A stretch of 64,000 nt of DNA from CAZBSE01 sp964561115 (GCA_964561115.1 CAZLOE010000001.1:24113-88112); one strand, 5' to 3'. Shown: positions 25,244 through 34,073, counted from the stretch's first letter. Program-made: numbers and translations. Notes: a model not told the origin generated them from the letters alone.

Positions 25244-25837
25244 TCAAATAAATGGATTTGATTTTTTTAAAAGATTTTGGCAATTTGTGCAAAAATTGCT
25301 GCTTTTTTTATCGGTATCAAGCAGAGTGTTAGAAAAATACATGACGCATTTATAATCGGGGCAATGCCAAAGTCCCAGAGTATGACCTATTTCATGCACT
25401 GCTTCTTTTAATATTCTTTCATTAAATATTTTTCTATCTTCTTTAGAAAGATATATTGCTCTACTTTTCCCCCTGGGACTGCTTTTTAAGTCAGAATAAA
25501 AAAGAGGATTTAATCTTGCAGTGGATATCAAACAAATTCTGGGGAAGTTTACTGCCAGGCCAAATACAAAATTAAGCTGGGGAACAAATATATCAAGATC
25601 GAGTACGGCAATATTTATATCTCGAATATTTTTTAAGGAGAGTTTTTTACTTAAGTGAGCTAAGATAATCTCTGCATTATGCCGTTTTCTACTCTGGTCA
25701 TATGAATCATCAGGGATACTTATTCTGTATAAAACGCGGGTTTCTTTTTTAAAGATTTTTCCTAAATTATCCTGAAGATACTCAAGTATGTCTTTATTTA
25801 TATTGCTTAACGGGATGATATTTATAATATCTGCCAT
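25244..25837 (-). CDS. Archaemetzincin-type zinc metallopeptidase
   Basis: 197 residues. The signature HEIGHTLGLWHC gives the three zinc-binding His residues and catalytic Glu. It is followed by the Met-turn CVMYFSN and a CTNCQNLL pair, so four cysteines (HC, KCVM, FCTNC) form the second zinc site typical of archaemetzincins (AmzA). The N-terminal half has the expected LDIFVPQLNFVFGLA segment. No signal peptide, so it acts in the cytoplasm. These enzymes are common in archaea and sporadic in bacteria; substrates are unknown. The stop is 5 bp from the convergent ADP-ribosylglycohydrolase gene. Confidence 0.92.
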   Translation of the reverse strand: MADIINIIPLSNINKDILEYLQDNLGKIFKKETRVLYRISIPDDSYDQSRKRHNAEIILAHLSKKLSLKNIRDINIAVLDLDIFVPQLNFVFGLAVNFPRICLISTARLNPLFYSDLKSSPRGKSRAIYLSKEDRKIFNERILKEAVHEIGHTLGLWHCPDYKCVMYFSNTLLDTDKKSSNFCTNCQNLLKKSNPFI

Positions 25838-25862
25838 TTTTAGTCTTTTTTAAAAACCTGGT

Positions 25863-26633
25863 TTAAAAAAGTTTTTTTAAAATCCTAAGCATAAGGCCGG
25901 GTCTTTGGGTAGAATCCTTTATGCGGATTGAATACAGGTTTACGCCTGCCAGATCAGATGCGACCTGAAGGGCTTTTTCTCTTCCTCCCAGGTAGTCGAT
26001 CAGCCCAAGATCAAGCGCGTCTTTGCCGAGGTATGATTTTCCCGATGTGATATCCCTCAAGATTTTATTATCTTTTATCTTTCTATTTCTTTTTACTTCA
26101 GCAATAAAATATTCGTTGAAGGTTTCAACATGTTCTTCTATAAACTTTTTTTCCTTTTCTGAAAGCTCTGAATAAGGGGATCCGACTCCTTTATATTCCC
26201 CTTTTACAAAGGAATCTATCCTGATGCCGATTTTTTTAGCAAGTTCTGATAGGTCGATCCTGTCTGCTCTTGTACCGATTCCCCCGATACTGCTGAGTGG
26301 ATCGGCTATAATTTTTTTACAGGCAGATGCTACCCAGTAAGCTCCCGAAGTACCGTGTTCGCGTATCTGGGCGACAGTGGGTTTTTTTACTTTTTTTATG
26401 GAATCAGCTATCTCTTTGCTTGCATAAGGTGTCCCGCCAGGGGAATCAATTTCAAAAATAAAGGCTTTAATTCTTCTATTTTCCTCGACCTGCTGAATGT
26501 ATTTTACAATTTCGTCAGAACGTGTGATCCCGCCTCCTGCAAAGGGAATAAGCGGGAGCGGTCCCGGTGAAGATGATTCTCCGGAAATAATGACACCTGT
26601 TATGTGAATAATCATTGCTGCATGTCTTCTCAT
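25863..26633 (-). CDS. S49-family serine peptidase (SppA-like)
   Basis: 256 residues with the SppA core: IDSPGGTPYASKEIADSIKK, then the nucleophile Ser in GTSGAYWVAS, then VKGEYKGVGSPYSELS carrying the general-base Lys. This is the single-domain form. It lacks an obvious N-terminal transmembrane anchor: MRRHAAMIIHITGVI leads straight into the first strand. It may therefore be cytoplasmic or bind the membrane otherwise. SppA-type enzymes degrade leftover signal peptides. It sits 25 bp upstream of the archaemetzincin gene on the same strand, so the two peptidases could be co-transcribed. Confidence 0.88.
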   Translation of the reverse strand: MRRHAAMIIHITGVIISGESSSPGPLPLIPFAGGGITRSDEIVKYIQQVEENRRIKAFIFEIDSPGGTPYASKEIADSIKKVKKPTVAQIREHGTSGAYWVASACKKIIADPLSSIGGIGTRADRIDLSELAKKIGIRIDSFVKGEYKGVGSPYSELSEKEKKFIEEHVETFNEYFIAEVKRNRKIKDNKILRDITSGKSYLGKDALDLGLIDYLGGREKALQVASDLAGVNLYSIRIKDSTQRPGLMLRILKKLF

Positions 26634-26768
26634 TTCACCGCCTTAATTTAATTATATATCATATTTATTATACTCCTATAATTACTTATAAGGATATTAG
26701 TAATTTTGTAAATAAACAAATATAATGATAAAAAAGTCAAAGATTTTTGGATTTAAAGTAAAAGAAAT

Positions 26769-27890
26769 ATGCAAAGAAAGGCAATAATTGCAGCAGCAGT
26801 TCTTTCTATATTGCTGATATGCATTTTTTTTATTAGTCCTTCAAATAACCTGGAAGCTTATATTTATAAAGGCTCTCTGGGTGACGGCCCAAGAGACTAT
26901 CTTAAAATAATACCCGGTACACAGAAAGGATTATACCTTACCGGATATAACACAGGTAATATTGAAAAAAGAAATGAGATATACAGGTTAATAAGCGAAA
27001 CAGAGTTAAATAGTGTTGTATTTGATGTCAAGGATGATTGGGGATATATTGATTACAATACTGATGTTGATTTTGCCAAAGAAATCGGAGCGGATAGAAA
27101 CTACTGTGGAATAGAAATACTTCTGGAAGAAATGAAAAGCAGAAAGATCAATAGCATAGCCAGGATGGTTGTCTTTAAAGACAATGTACTTCCAAGAGCC
27201 AGGCCGGATCTGGCGATCAAAGATTCAAGAACAGGAAAACCGCTTTATTCGGAGGGTTCATATTGGCCCGATATTTACAGTGAAGAGGTATGGTCTTATC
27301 ATATAGAACTTATAAAAGAGCTGGCGGAAAAGGGGGTAAAGGAGATCCAGTTCGATTACATGAGAGCTCCGGCAAGGGGGAATATACATTATGCAGAATA
27401 CACGCATAATACCGGAGATAATTCTAAAGTGTGGGCCATAACAAATTTTTTGAAGAAAGTAAGAGAGGAAGTAAAAGACTATGATATAAAGATCTCTGCG
27501 GATGTTTTCGGGTGGACTTTTATAGCAGATAATGACCAGGGTATTGGGCAGCGGATTGAAGAAATGGCGCCCTATCTTGATTATATATATCCTATGGCAT
27601 ATCCTTCTCATTACTCTGAAAATTTCCTTGGATATGAGATTCCTGATGAACATCCCTATGAGGTTGTAAGATATACTCTGGAAAAGGGTATTTCGAGGAT
27701 AGATAATACAGAATGCAGGGTGATTCCTTGGATACAGGCATTTAGCCTTGGTTTGAAGTATAATGAAGTAGAGATCCTGGAACAGATCAGGGCTGCAGAA
27801 GATCTGGGAATAGATGGGTTCTTATGCTGGAATGCATTTAATAGTTATTATGATGTAGAAAGAGCTTTAACAGCTGTAGATGAACCGTAA
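26769..27890 (+). CDS. Putative glycoside hydrolase, DUF4015 family
   Basis: 373 residues: an N-terminal hydrophobic anchor (about 5-23), then a TIM-barrel-like DUF4015 domain. Motifs: KGLYLTGYNTGN at the entry, LNSVVFDVKDDWGYIDY, IARMVVFKDN, EIQFDYMRAP, ISADVFGWTF, YLDYIYPMAYPSHY and GFLCWNAFNSY. DUF4015 proteins are distant relatives of GH13/GH18-type barrels, exported, and suspected to act on cell-wall or exopolysaccharide sugars; no activity is established that I know of. Asp/Glu residues at strand ends (FDVKDD, QFDYMR, SADVF) are the catalytic candidates. Confidence 0.87.
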   Translation: MQRKAIIAAAVLSILLICIFFISPSNNLEAYIYKGSLGDGPRDYLKIIPGTQKGLYLTGYNTGNIEKRNEIYRLISETELNSVVFDVKDDWGYIDYNTDVDFAKEIGADRNYCGIEILLEEMKSRKINSIARMVVFKDNVLPRARPDLAIKDSRTGKPLYSEGSYWPDIYSEEVWSYHIELIKELAEKGVKEIQFDYMRAPARGNIHYAEYTHNTGDNSKVWAITNFLKKVREEVKDYDIKISADVFGWTFIADNDQGIGQRIEEMAPYLDYIYPMAYPSHYSENFLGYEIPDEHPYEVVRYTLEKGISRIDNTECRVIPWIQAFSLGLKYNEVEILEQIRAAEDLGIDGFLCWNAFNSYYDVERALTAVDEP

Positions 27891-27937
27891 TATATTTTAT
27901 TTTTAAAAATAAAGATTTTTATCTAAGGGGGAATTTA

Positions 27938-28858
27938 ATGGAGATTCAGGAAAAGTTTAATTTTGGAGGTTGGAAAAACTGCATTCATATGACTGATGGT
28001 ACAGCGGAAATAGTAATTACAACTGATATCGGGCCAAGAGTCGTCCGTTTTGGATTTGTCGGGGATGATAATATTTTTGGAGAGATGGAGGAGCAGCAGG
28101 GAAAAAAAGGCGGAGATAAATGGTTGATATATGGAGGTCACAGGTTCTGGCATTCACCTGAATCTTATCCCCGTACAATATATCCGGACAACAGTCCCGT
28201 TCAATATAACTGGGACGGAGAGACTCTTAAGCTTATCCAGGATATTGAAAAGACAACTGGTATCCAGAAGGAAATGGAGATAAGCTTGGTGCCGGATAGC
28301 AGCAGCGTCAGAGTGCTGCACAGAATGATAAATCATAACCTATGGGAAATAGAAGCCGCGCCTTGGGCACTTTCGGTAATGGCAAAGGGGGGAAGGGCTA
28401 TAATACCCCACGAGAGTTATCAGCCTCATGGGAAAAAACTTACCCCGGTAAGACCTCTTGTTCTCTGGAGTTACACGGAAATGAAAGATCCCAGGTGGAT
28501 CTGGGGGAACAGGTTTATCCAGTTGAAGCAGGATCCCGGTGCAAGAGGCAGCCAGAAAATAGGAGTTTTAAATACACTGGGCTGGATTGCGTATTATCTG
28601 GATGGGAAAGTTTTTATTAAGAGATATAATTATGACCCGGAATCAAAGTACCCTGATTTTGGATCGAATACGGAAGTCTATACCGATAAGGATATAATTG
28701 AAATTGAAACACTGGGAAGTTTGGAGAGGATATCACCCAATGACTCTGTTGAGCATATAGAAACTTGGTTTTTATTCAAAGAAAATCTTGATGAGGATGA
28801 GAAGTCCCTGGAAAATAAATTGATTCCCTTGGTAAAAAAGACAGATGATGATTTTTGA
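27938..28858 (+). CDS. DUF4380-like (galactose-mutarotase-type fold) protein
   Basis: 306 residues, no signal peptide, all-beta. The start AEIVITTDIGPRVVRFGF and the blocks GGHRFWHSPESYPRTIYPDN, then HESYQPHG and PNDSVEHIETW, match the DUF4380/aldose-epimerase-like superfamily, whose members bind sugars in a beta-sandwich. Conserved His and Glu residues (GHRFWHSPE, IPHESY) would line the pocket. Preceded by a good AAGGGGGAA ribosome site and 47 bp behind the DUF4015 gene, so the two may handle related carbohydrates. Activity not established. Confidence 0.7.
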   Translation: MEIQEKFNFGGWKNCIHMTDGTAEIVITTDIGPRVVRFGFVGDDNIFGEMEEQQGKKGGDKWLIYGGHRFWHSPESYPRTIYPDNSPVQYNWDGETLKLIQDIEKTTGIQKEMEISLVPDSSSVRVLHRMINHNLWEIEAAPWALSVMAKGGRAIIPHESYQPHGKKLTPVRPLVLWSYTEMKDPRWIWGNRFIQLKQDPGARGSQKIGVLNTLGWIAYYLDGKVFIKRYNYDPESKYPDFGSNTEVYTDKDIIEIETLGSLERISPNDSVEHIETWFLFKENLDEDEKSLENKLIPLVKKTDDDF

Positions 28859-28915
28859 GAGGCTGCAGTCAGGTAAAAAGCTTATATAAGATAAAATAAA
28901 ATATAAGATATTTTT

Positions 28916-29011
28916 TTACTTATTTCTTCTTTGCCATCTTGTTTTTTTAAGCATCTTCTTATGCTTCTTTTTCCTCATTTTTCTTTTTCTCTTTTTGACT
29001 ACTGAACCCAT
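28916..29011 (-). CDS. COX24/AURKAIP1-domain small ribosomal protein (mycobacterial bS22 type)
   Basis: A 31-residue, extremely basic protein starting MGSVVKKRKRKMRKKKH and ending KKTRWQRRNK. This is the short actinobacterial form of the AURKAIP1/COX24 family, seen as an additional small-subunit protein (bS22) in mycobacterial ribosome structures. The ATG at 29011-29009 is preceded by AAGGGA at ideal spacing, and an extended -10 (TGGTATAAT) lies about 65 bp upstream. It is too short for most gene callers. Its presence is a useful taxonomic hint. Confidence 0.9.
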   Translation of the reverse strand: MGSVVKKRKRKMRKKKHKKMLKKTRWQRRNK

Positions 29012-29077
29012 GACAATCCCTTAAATACTAATATATTTATAAAAAATTTAAAAAATCGTTCTGATACCAAATAAGCT

Positions 29078-29086
29078 ATTATACCA
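29078..29086 (-). promoter_or_regulatory. Extended -10 promoter element for bS22
   Basis: On the minus strand this reads TGGTATAAT, i.e. TGN plus a perfect TATAAT. No clear -35, as is common for extended -10 promoters. It would give a leader of about 60 nt. Confidence 0.5.
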
Positions 29087-29245
29087 GAAATGATTCTTAT
29101 ATTGTATTTATAATAAAGGAAATTTTATCTATGATTAGAGATGTAAGAGAGAGTATAGAATAGAGATGATTTTTTTACCATAATTATAAAAAAAATATTA
29201 ATTAGAAGATAAAACTAAAAAATATCGGTTTAAAATGAGTTTTTA

Positions 29246-29274
29246 TTGACATACAATATATAGTGTATTAATAT
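29246..29274 (+). promoter_or_regulatory. nrdJ promoter, consensus sigma-70 type
   Basis: TTGACA (29246-29251), 17-bp spacer, TAATAT (29269-29274): the best promoter in the window. The spacer is filled by the first NrdR-type box, so a bound repressor would exclude polymerase. Confidence 0.8.
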
Positions 29275-29299
29275 ATATAAATGTACAATATAGTGAGTT
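29252..29299 (+). promoter_or_regulatory. Tandem NrdR-type boxes
   Basis: Box 1 ACAATATATAGTGT (29253-29266) and box 2 ACAATATAGTGA (29285-29296) share the ACA...TATAGTG pattern of NrdR boxes. They lie 30 bp apart (TAGTG to TAGTG) or 32 bp apart (ACAATA to ACAATA), about three helical turns, the usual arrangement. They bracket the -10 of nrdJ, and nrdR is encoded at 39826-40281. Confidence 0.75.
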
Positions 29300-29427
29300 A
29301 ATTTAGATTTCCAGGTATAATTATAATTTTCATAAAGGTAAGAAATAATATTAATTGTTCTCACGGTTTTGCTGTTTCCTCTATGAGAACGGGCAATATT
29401 AATTGAAAAAAATGGAGGTTTTAATCA

Positions 29428-31779
29428 ATGAAAGAAATTAAAGAATTAAATAAAAAGAATCTGAATGATTATTACCTCAATAAAAAGGTCGACCTCTCTG
29501 AAAATGCGGTAAGAGTGCTGGAGAGAAGGTATCTAAAAAGGGATGAAGAAGGAGTCCTTTTAGAAAAACCCCTGGATATGTTTATAAGGGTGGCCAGAAA
29601 CATAGCATCTGCAGAAAAGAAATATGGAAAGACAGAACAGGAAATAATACATCTGGAGAAGCAGTTTTTTAATATTATGACAGATCTTGACTTTCTTCCA
29701 AATTCTCCGACGCTTATGAATGCCGGAAAGGAACTACAGCAACTGGCTGCCTGCTTTGTCCTTCCTGTAGGTGATTCTATGACTGCTATTTTTGAAGCAT
29801 TAAAAGAAACTGCATTGATCCAGAAGTCTGGAGGCGGTGTCGGTTATTCCTTTTCCAGTATAAGACCCAAAAACGATGTGGTTCTTTCCACAAAAGGAGT
29901 TTCAAGCGGGCCTATATCTTTTATGACTGTTTTTAATGCTGCTACCGACACCATAAAGCAGGGCGGGACCAGAAGAGGCGCTAATATGGGAATACTGAGG
30001 GTAGACCATCCCGATATTCTGGATTTTATCACCTCAAAGGAAAATAATGAGAAACTGACCAATTTTAATATTTCTGTAGGAGTTACCGAAACATTTATGA
30101 AAGCGTTAGAAAATGATGATGAGTATGAAATCGTAAACCCCAGGACTAAAGAGGTGGTAAATAAGTATAAGGCAAGAGAGGTGTTCAATAAAATTGTCGA
30201 GCATGCGTGGAAGAACGGTGATCCCGGTATAATATTTCTTGATAGATTAAATAAAGACAACCCCACTCCTGATCAGGGACAGATTGAAAGTACTAATCCT
30301 TGCGGTGAACAACCCCTGCTTCCGTATGAGGCCTGCAATCTGGGGTCCATTAATCTTGCCCATATGATAAAAGAGGAAGAGGGCATGGCAAAGGTAGATT
30401 ACGACCGGTTAAAAAAAGTAGTCCATATTGCGGTCAGGTTTTTAGATGATGTCATTGATATGAGCAGGTATCCGCTGGAGAAAATAAATAAGATGGCTCA
30501 CGGGAACAGGAAGATAGGACTGGGCGTGATGGGATATGCCGATCTGCTTATAATGCTTGGGATCCCCTATGACAGTGAAGAAGCTCTTGAACTTGCCCAG
30601 AAAGTAATGAGTTTTATTCAGGACGAATCCAAAAACGCATCAAGAGAACTGGCAAAGGAGAAAGGGATATTTCCAAACTTTAAAGGAAGTATATATAACG
30701 GTCCCGACGGTTATGAGATCAGGAATGCCACTACAACTACCATTGCTCCTACCGGAACTTTAAGTATTATTGCTGACTGCTCAAGTGGGGTAGAACCGCT
30801 GTTTGCCATATCTTTTGTAAAAAATGTAATGGACAGTGACAAACTGGTGGAAGTAAATAAATACTTCAAAAAGATTGCAGCTGGTGAAGGATTTTACAGC
30901 GAAGAGTTGATGGAAAAGATAGCGGAAACAGGCAATCTGAAAGAGACCGGCAGCGTTCCTCAAAAATATAAGAGGATATTTGTTACCGCACATGAGATAT
31001 TCCCAAAGTGGCATGTAAGGACTCAGGCGGCTTTCCAAAAATTTGTGGATAATGCGGTATCCAAGACGGTCAATTTTCCTAATGATGCCAAAGTAAGTGA
31101 TGTGGAGGATGTTTATATGCTTGCATACAGGCTGGGATGCAAAGGTATAACTATTTACAGGGATAAGAGCAGGGAAAGTCAGGTGCTTCAGGTAGAAGGT
31201 AATAAAAAAGAAGGGAAAGAAAAGATAAAAAGAGTTGTAATAAAGAAAGTGGCAGAAAGAATGGTGAAGAGTTCTTCTAAAGAAGATATAAAAGATAAGG
31301 ATAAGCCAGAAGGAAAAAAATTAAAACCAAGGTCGAGACCTGAAGTTACTTACGGAATGACCAAAAAATATAATATAGGGAATTGCGGGAAGCTTTATGT
31401 GACTATAAATTCAGATGAAAACGGTATCTGTGAAGTTTTTATCAATACAGGCGAGGAAGGTTGTGCCGCTTTAACAGAAGCTGTAGGTAGACTGGTAAGC
31501 ATTTCTATAAGGTCGGGCATAGATCTTGAATCAGTAAAGGAACAATTGAAAGGAATAAGATGTGCAACATGTATAGCTGACTCTGAGACGCATGTTCTTT
31601 CATGTCCTGATGCTATATCAAAAGCTATAGATTTCTATCTCAATGGAACCAGTAAATTTGATCTGTCGGCAACCAAAGGACCAAGATCTCTGGTGGTATG
31701 CCCTGAATGCGGGGACGTAATGGAGCCCGAAGGGGGCTGTTATGTCTGTAGGAACTGTGGCTATTCCAAGTGTTCTTGA
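29428..31779 (+). CDS. nrdJ: Adenosylcobalamin-dependent (class II) ribonucleotide reductase
   Basis: Converts ribonucleotides to deoxyribonucleotides using adenosylcobalamin; works with or without oxygen. 783 residues. The barrel domain has LPNSPTLMNAG, GGGVGYSFS, TRRGANMGIL, the active-site loop NPCGEQPLLPYEACNLGSINL (described from its first 20 residues) and TTTTIAPTGTLS. A Lys-rich linker (about 590-640) leads to a TSCPD domain (LYVTINSDENG, GCAALTEAVGRL, CATCIAD). At the end are Cys pairs CPECG and CRNCG with the CS terminus, the redox/zinc tail. No ATP-cone is visible at the N-terminus. Ribosome site GGAGG before the ATG. Probably repressed by NrdR through the tandem boxes. Confidence 0.96.
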   Translation: MKEIKELNKKNLNDYYLNKKVDLSENAVRVLERRYLKRDEEGVLLEKPLDMFIRVARNIASAEKKYGKTEQEIIHLEKQFFNIMTDLDFLPNSPTLMNAGKELQQLAACFVLPVGDSMTAIFEALKETALIQKSGGGVGYSFSSIRPKNDVVLSTKGVSSGPISFMTVFNAATDTIKQGGTRRGANMGILRVDHPDILDFITSKENNEKLTNFNISVGVTETFMKALENDDEYEIVNPRTKEVVNKYKAREVFNKIVEHAWKNGDPGIIFLDRLNKDNPTPDQGQIESTNPCGEQPLLPYEACNLGSINLAHMIKEEEGMAKVDYDRLKKVVHIAVRFLDDVIDMSRYPLEKINKMAHGNRKIGLGVMGYADLLIMLGIPYDSEEALELAQKVMSFIQDESKNASRELAKEKGIFPNFKGSIYNGPDGYEIRNATTTTIAPTGTLSIIADCSSGVEPLFAISFVKNVMDSDKLVEVNKYFKKIAAGEGFYSEELMEKIAETGNLKETGSVPQKYKRIFVTAHEIFPKWHVRTQAAFQKFVDNAVSKTVNFPNDAKVSDVEDVYMLAYRLGCKGITIYRDKSRESQVLQVEGNKKEGKEKIKRVVIKKVAERMVKSSSKEDIKDKDKPEGKKLKPRSRPEVTYGMTKKYNIGNCGKLYVTINSDENGICEVFINTGEEGCAALTEAVGRLVSISIRSGIDLESVKEQLKGIRCATCIADSETHVLSCPDAISKAIDFYLNGTSKFDLSATKGPRSLVVCPECGDVMEPEGGCYVCRNCGYSKCS

Positions 31780-31786
31780 TCTTTTT

Positions 31787-32326
31787 TTATTCTTTTAGGA
31801 TCTTTTCCAGAGAAGAAATGTAGATATTATAGTCTACCCTGGTAAACAAAACCATCCTTACAAGACTTATTTCAGGGTGTTCATTTAAAAAATCGATGAT
31901 AGTCTTAAGGGCGGTATTAGATGCTTTTTCTACCGGGTATCCGAATATCCCGGTGCTTATGGAGGGAAAAGAAATACTGCTTATTTTATTTTTTAAAGCT
32001 GTAAGGAGACTGTTTTTATAACAGCTCTCAAGCTTTTCGGCATCATCCTTAGCGCCGCTGTATACGGGGCCGACGGTATGGATGACATATTTTGCCTTTA
32101 GGCCATATCCTCCGGTCAGTCTAGCTTCGCCCGTGTTGCAGTACTCAAGAGTCTTACACTCAGCCCACAGCTCCGGTCCGGCTGCCCTGTGAATGGCGCC
32201 TGCCACTCCGCCTCCGGGAGCAAGATGGCTGTTTGCAGCATTGACCACTGCATCAGTGTCCTGTATGGTTATATCTCCTACTGTAAGCTCCAGAGTTGAT
32301 TTTCCGATTTTTTTTCTGGTCAACAT
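31787..32326 (-). CDS. Macrodomain protein (O-acetyl-ADP-ribose deacetylase type)
   Basis: 179 residues, a single macrodomain of the MacroD/YmdB class. Motifs: DAVVNAANSHLAPGGGVAGA (the ADP-ribose loop with catalytic-site Asn and GGG), IHRAAG, YVIHTVGPVY and SISTGIFGYP. The class removes ADP-ribose from acidic residues or deacetylates O-acetyl-ADP-ribose. No signal peptide. Convergent with nrdJ, with 7 bp between the stops. An ADP-ribosylglycohydrolase lies 7 kb away, so the cell has two routes to reverse ADP-ribosylation. Confidence 0.95.
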   Translation of the reverse strand: MLTRKKIGKSTLELTVGDITIQDTDAVVNAANSHLAPGGGVAGAIHRAAGPELWAECKTLEYCNTGEARLTGGYGLKAKYVIHTVGPVYSGAKDDAEKLESCYKNSLLTALKNKISSISFPSISTGIFGYPVEKASNTALKTIIDFLNEHPEISLVRMVLFTRVDYNIYISSLEKILKE

Positions 32327-32379
32327 ATGTTATTTGGGCTTTAGTATATGATTATTTTAATATACTTTTTTATAAATAA

Positions 32380-33147
32380 TTACTCGTTTTTCCAGCAATA
32401 TTTAGTATAAATGATCAAGCCTGCTGCAAAGAATATAAGAGATATTATTATGGTAAGTGAGAGATTTAAAGCAGAAGTGGTGTTATATGCTTCATTGCCT
32501 GTAAGGTAATATGCAATGATGTTATTTATTGATGACATGGGCCAGTACCTGGCAAAGGTCTGCAGTACTTTTGGAAGCATGCTGTAATCGAAAAACACGC
32601 CTGAAATAGCTGAAGTTATAACAGCTACACCAGTAGCTGTCATTATGGCACCCTGAACGCTTTTAATAAGCGAACCGAAGATAAGGCCTAATCCTGCTGA
32701 TGAAAGAATGCCAAGGATTAAAAAGCCTATTGATTTAAAAAGGTCAGCTGTGCTAAAAGAGAACCTGGCCCCCAGCGACATCCCTACTATCAATATGATG
32801 ATGATGCTTATAATGGAAAAGAAAAGGACCGCAAGTATTCTTCCTATTGATTCTTTCCAGGGCTGTACAGGCATTGATTTAAGCTTGTAAAAAAGACCTT
32901 TAAACCTGTCTTCAGAAATTGTCGCCGCAAGGCTGGTCATACCTGAGATCATAAAAGAAAAAGTGATCATAGATATGGTTATCTGGCCTTTGGCGAGTCC
33001 AAGATATTCTTCAGGAACGCCTCTTAAAAAAACAAATACTCCCAGAAGCAGCCAGAGTACAGGCCAGGCGATCACCCAAAAAAGCGCAGATTTACTCATA
33101 AGATTATCTTTGATTCCTTTTACAAGAGTAGCAGAAATCTGATTCAC
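32380..33147 (-). CDS. ABC-2 type exporter permease
   Basis: 255 residues with six hydrophobic helices: N-terminal at about 20-40, then four between 55 and 205, and one at the end (228-248). The ABC-2 layout with LGLIFGSLIKSVQGA and SGVFFDYSMLP in the last third. The start overlaps the ATPase gene by 4 bp, so they form one exporter. This is the second such pair in the window (the other at 15763-17561); they are not close copies by eye. Substrate unknown. Confidence 0.9.
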   Translation of the reverse strand: MNQISATLVKGIKDNLMSKSALFWVIAWPVLWLLLGVFVFLRGVPEEYLGLAKGQITISMITFSFMISGMTSLAATISEDRFKGLFYKLKSMPVQPWKESIGRILAVLFFSIISIIIILIVGMSLGARFSFSTADLFKSIGFLILGILSSAGLGLIFGSLIKSVQGAIMTATGVAVITSAISGVFFDYSMLPKVLQTFARYWPMSSINNIIAYYLTGNEAYNTTSALNLSLTIIISLIFFAAGLIIYTKYCWKNE

Positions 33148-34073
33148 TCTTTTTCCTCCCTGACAAATTTTCCTGTCAATTTAAAAAATACATCTTCCAG
33201 CGATGGTATTATGGAACCTATCTGGATTATTTTATATCCTTTTTCTTCAACAGCTTTTACTATTTTTGGGATAATTCCTTCAGTTTCATTATTGTAAATC
33301 TTATATCCCTTCTCAGTCTCCTGTAGTTTTTCTCCCTTGCTGAAGCCTTCGAGTATTTCCATTATCTTCTCATTTTTAATAGAGGTCTCTATATTTATTA
33401 TGTTTTTAAGATCGCTGTTATTTTTAAGTTCATCAGGCGTTCCCTCTGCAATGATTTTGCCATCATCCATGAAGCCGACCCTTGATGCGTTTTCTGCATC
33501 AGAACCAATATGGCTTATTAATATAATAGTTGTTGTTTCATCTTTTATTATATCAATAAGTCCAAAAAAGTTTCTTCTGGCCGAAGGGTCAAGACCGGTG
33601 GTCGGTTCATCCAAAATTAAAATTTTAGTTCCAGGGAAAAGAATTGTGGCAAGTTCCAGTCTTTTCCTCATACCGCCAGAATATTTACTCACCCTTTTAT
33701 CTGCATCTTCGGCAAGGCCGATTTTACTTATTAGATCATTGACAACATGTGATGCTTCTTTTCTTTTATATCTCAGCATTCTGGCAAAATAGGTAAGATT
33801 TTCTCTTCCGGTAAGGCTTGAGTCTGAAAAATTTTCCTGAGGCAGATATCCTATCATATCTTTTGCCTTGGAAGGATTTTTACCGTAGATCTCCACTGTA
33901 CCGCTGTTCTGGGTTCTTATTGATGCGATGATCGAGGACAGTGTAGTTTTTCCTGAGCCATTAGGTCCCATAAGACAGTAAAATTCGCCCTCTTTAATAT
34001 TTAGACTAAGATTGTCTACTACTTTTTTACCGCCATATTCTTTAGTAACATTTTTTATGACTATGGAATCCAT
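33144..34073 (-). CDS. ABC transporter ATP-binding protein
   Basis: 309 residues: Walker A GPNGSGKTT, Q-loop YLPQENF, signature YSGGMRKRLE, Walker B ILILDEPTTGLD, switch LISHIGSDA. A C-terminal extension of about 90 residues follows. It is the energising subunit for the permease at 32380-33147 (4-bp overlap). The group (CcmA/DrrA-like) exports drugs, lipids or peptides. Nothing odd in the sequence. Confidence 0.93.
   Translation of the reverse strand: MDSIVIKNVTKEYGGKKVVDNLSLNIKEGEFYCLMGPNGSGKTTLSSIIASIRTQNSGTVEIYGKNPSKAKDMIGYLPQENFSDSSLTGRENLTYFARMLRYKRKEASHVVNDLISKIGLAEDADKRVSKYSGGMRKRLELATILFPGTKILILDEPTTGLDPSARRNFFGLIDIIKDETTTIILISHIGSDAENASRVGFMDDGKIIAEGTPDELKNNSDLKNIINIETSIKNEKIMEILEGFSKGEKLQETEKGYKIYNNETEGIIPKIVKAVEEKGYKIIQIGSIIPSLEDVFFKLTGKFVREEKE

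Larger units (their letters stand above)
29012..29427. other. Intergenic region between bS22 and nrdJ
   Basis: 416 bp, very AT-rich. It holds the leftward bS22 promoter (29078-29086), the rightward nrdJ promoter with NrdR-type boxes (29246-29299), and a roughly 147-nt nrdJ leader that contains a hairpin (29357-29390) and a GGAGG site. No coding frame of substance and no B12 riboswitch seen. Confidence 0.8.

Noticed and set aside
29281..29427. Possible cobalamin riboswitch before the B12-dependent reductase
   Set aside because: No B12-box-like sequence and too short for the aptamer; a NrdR-controlled promoter explains regulation.
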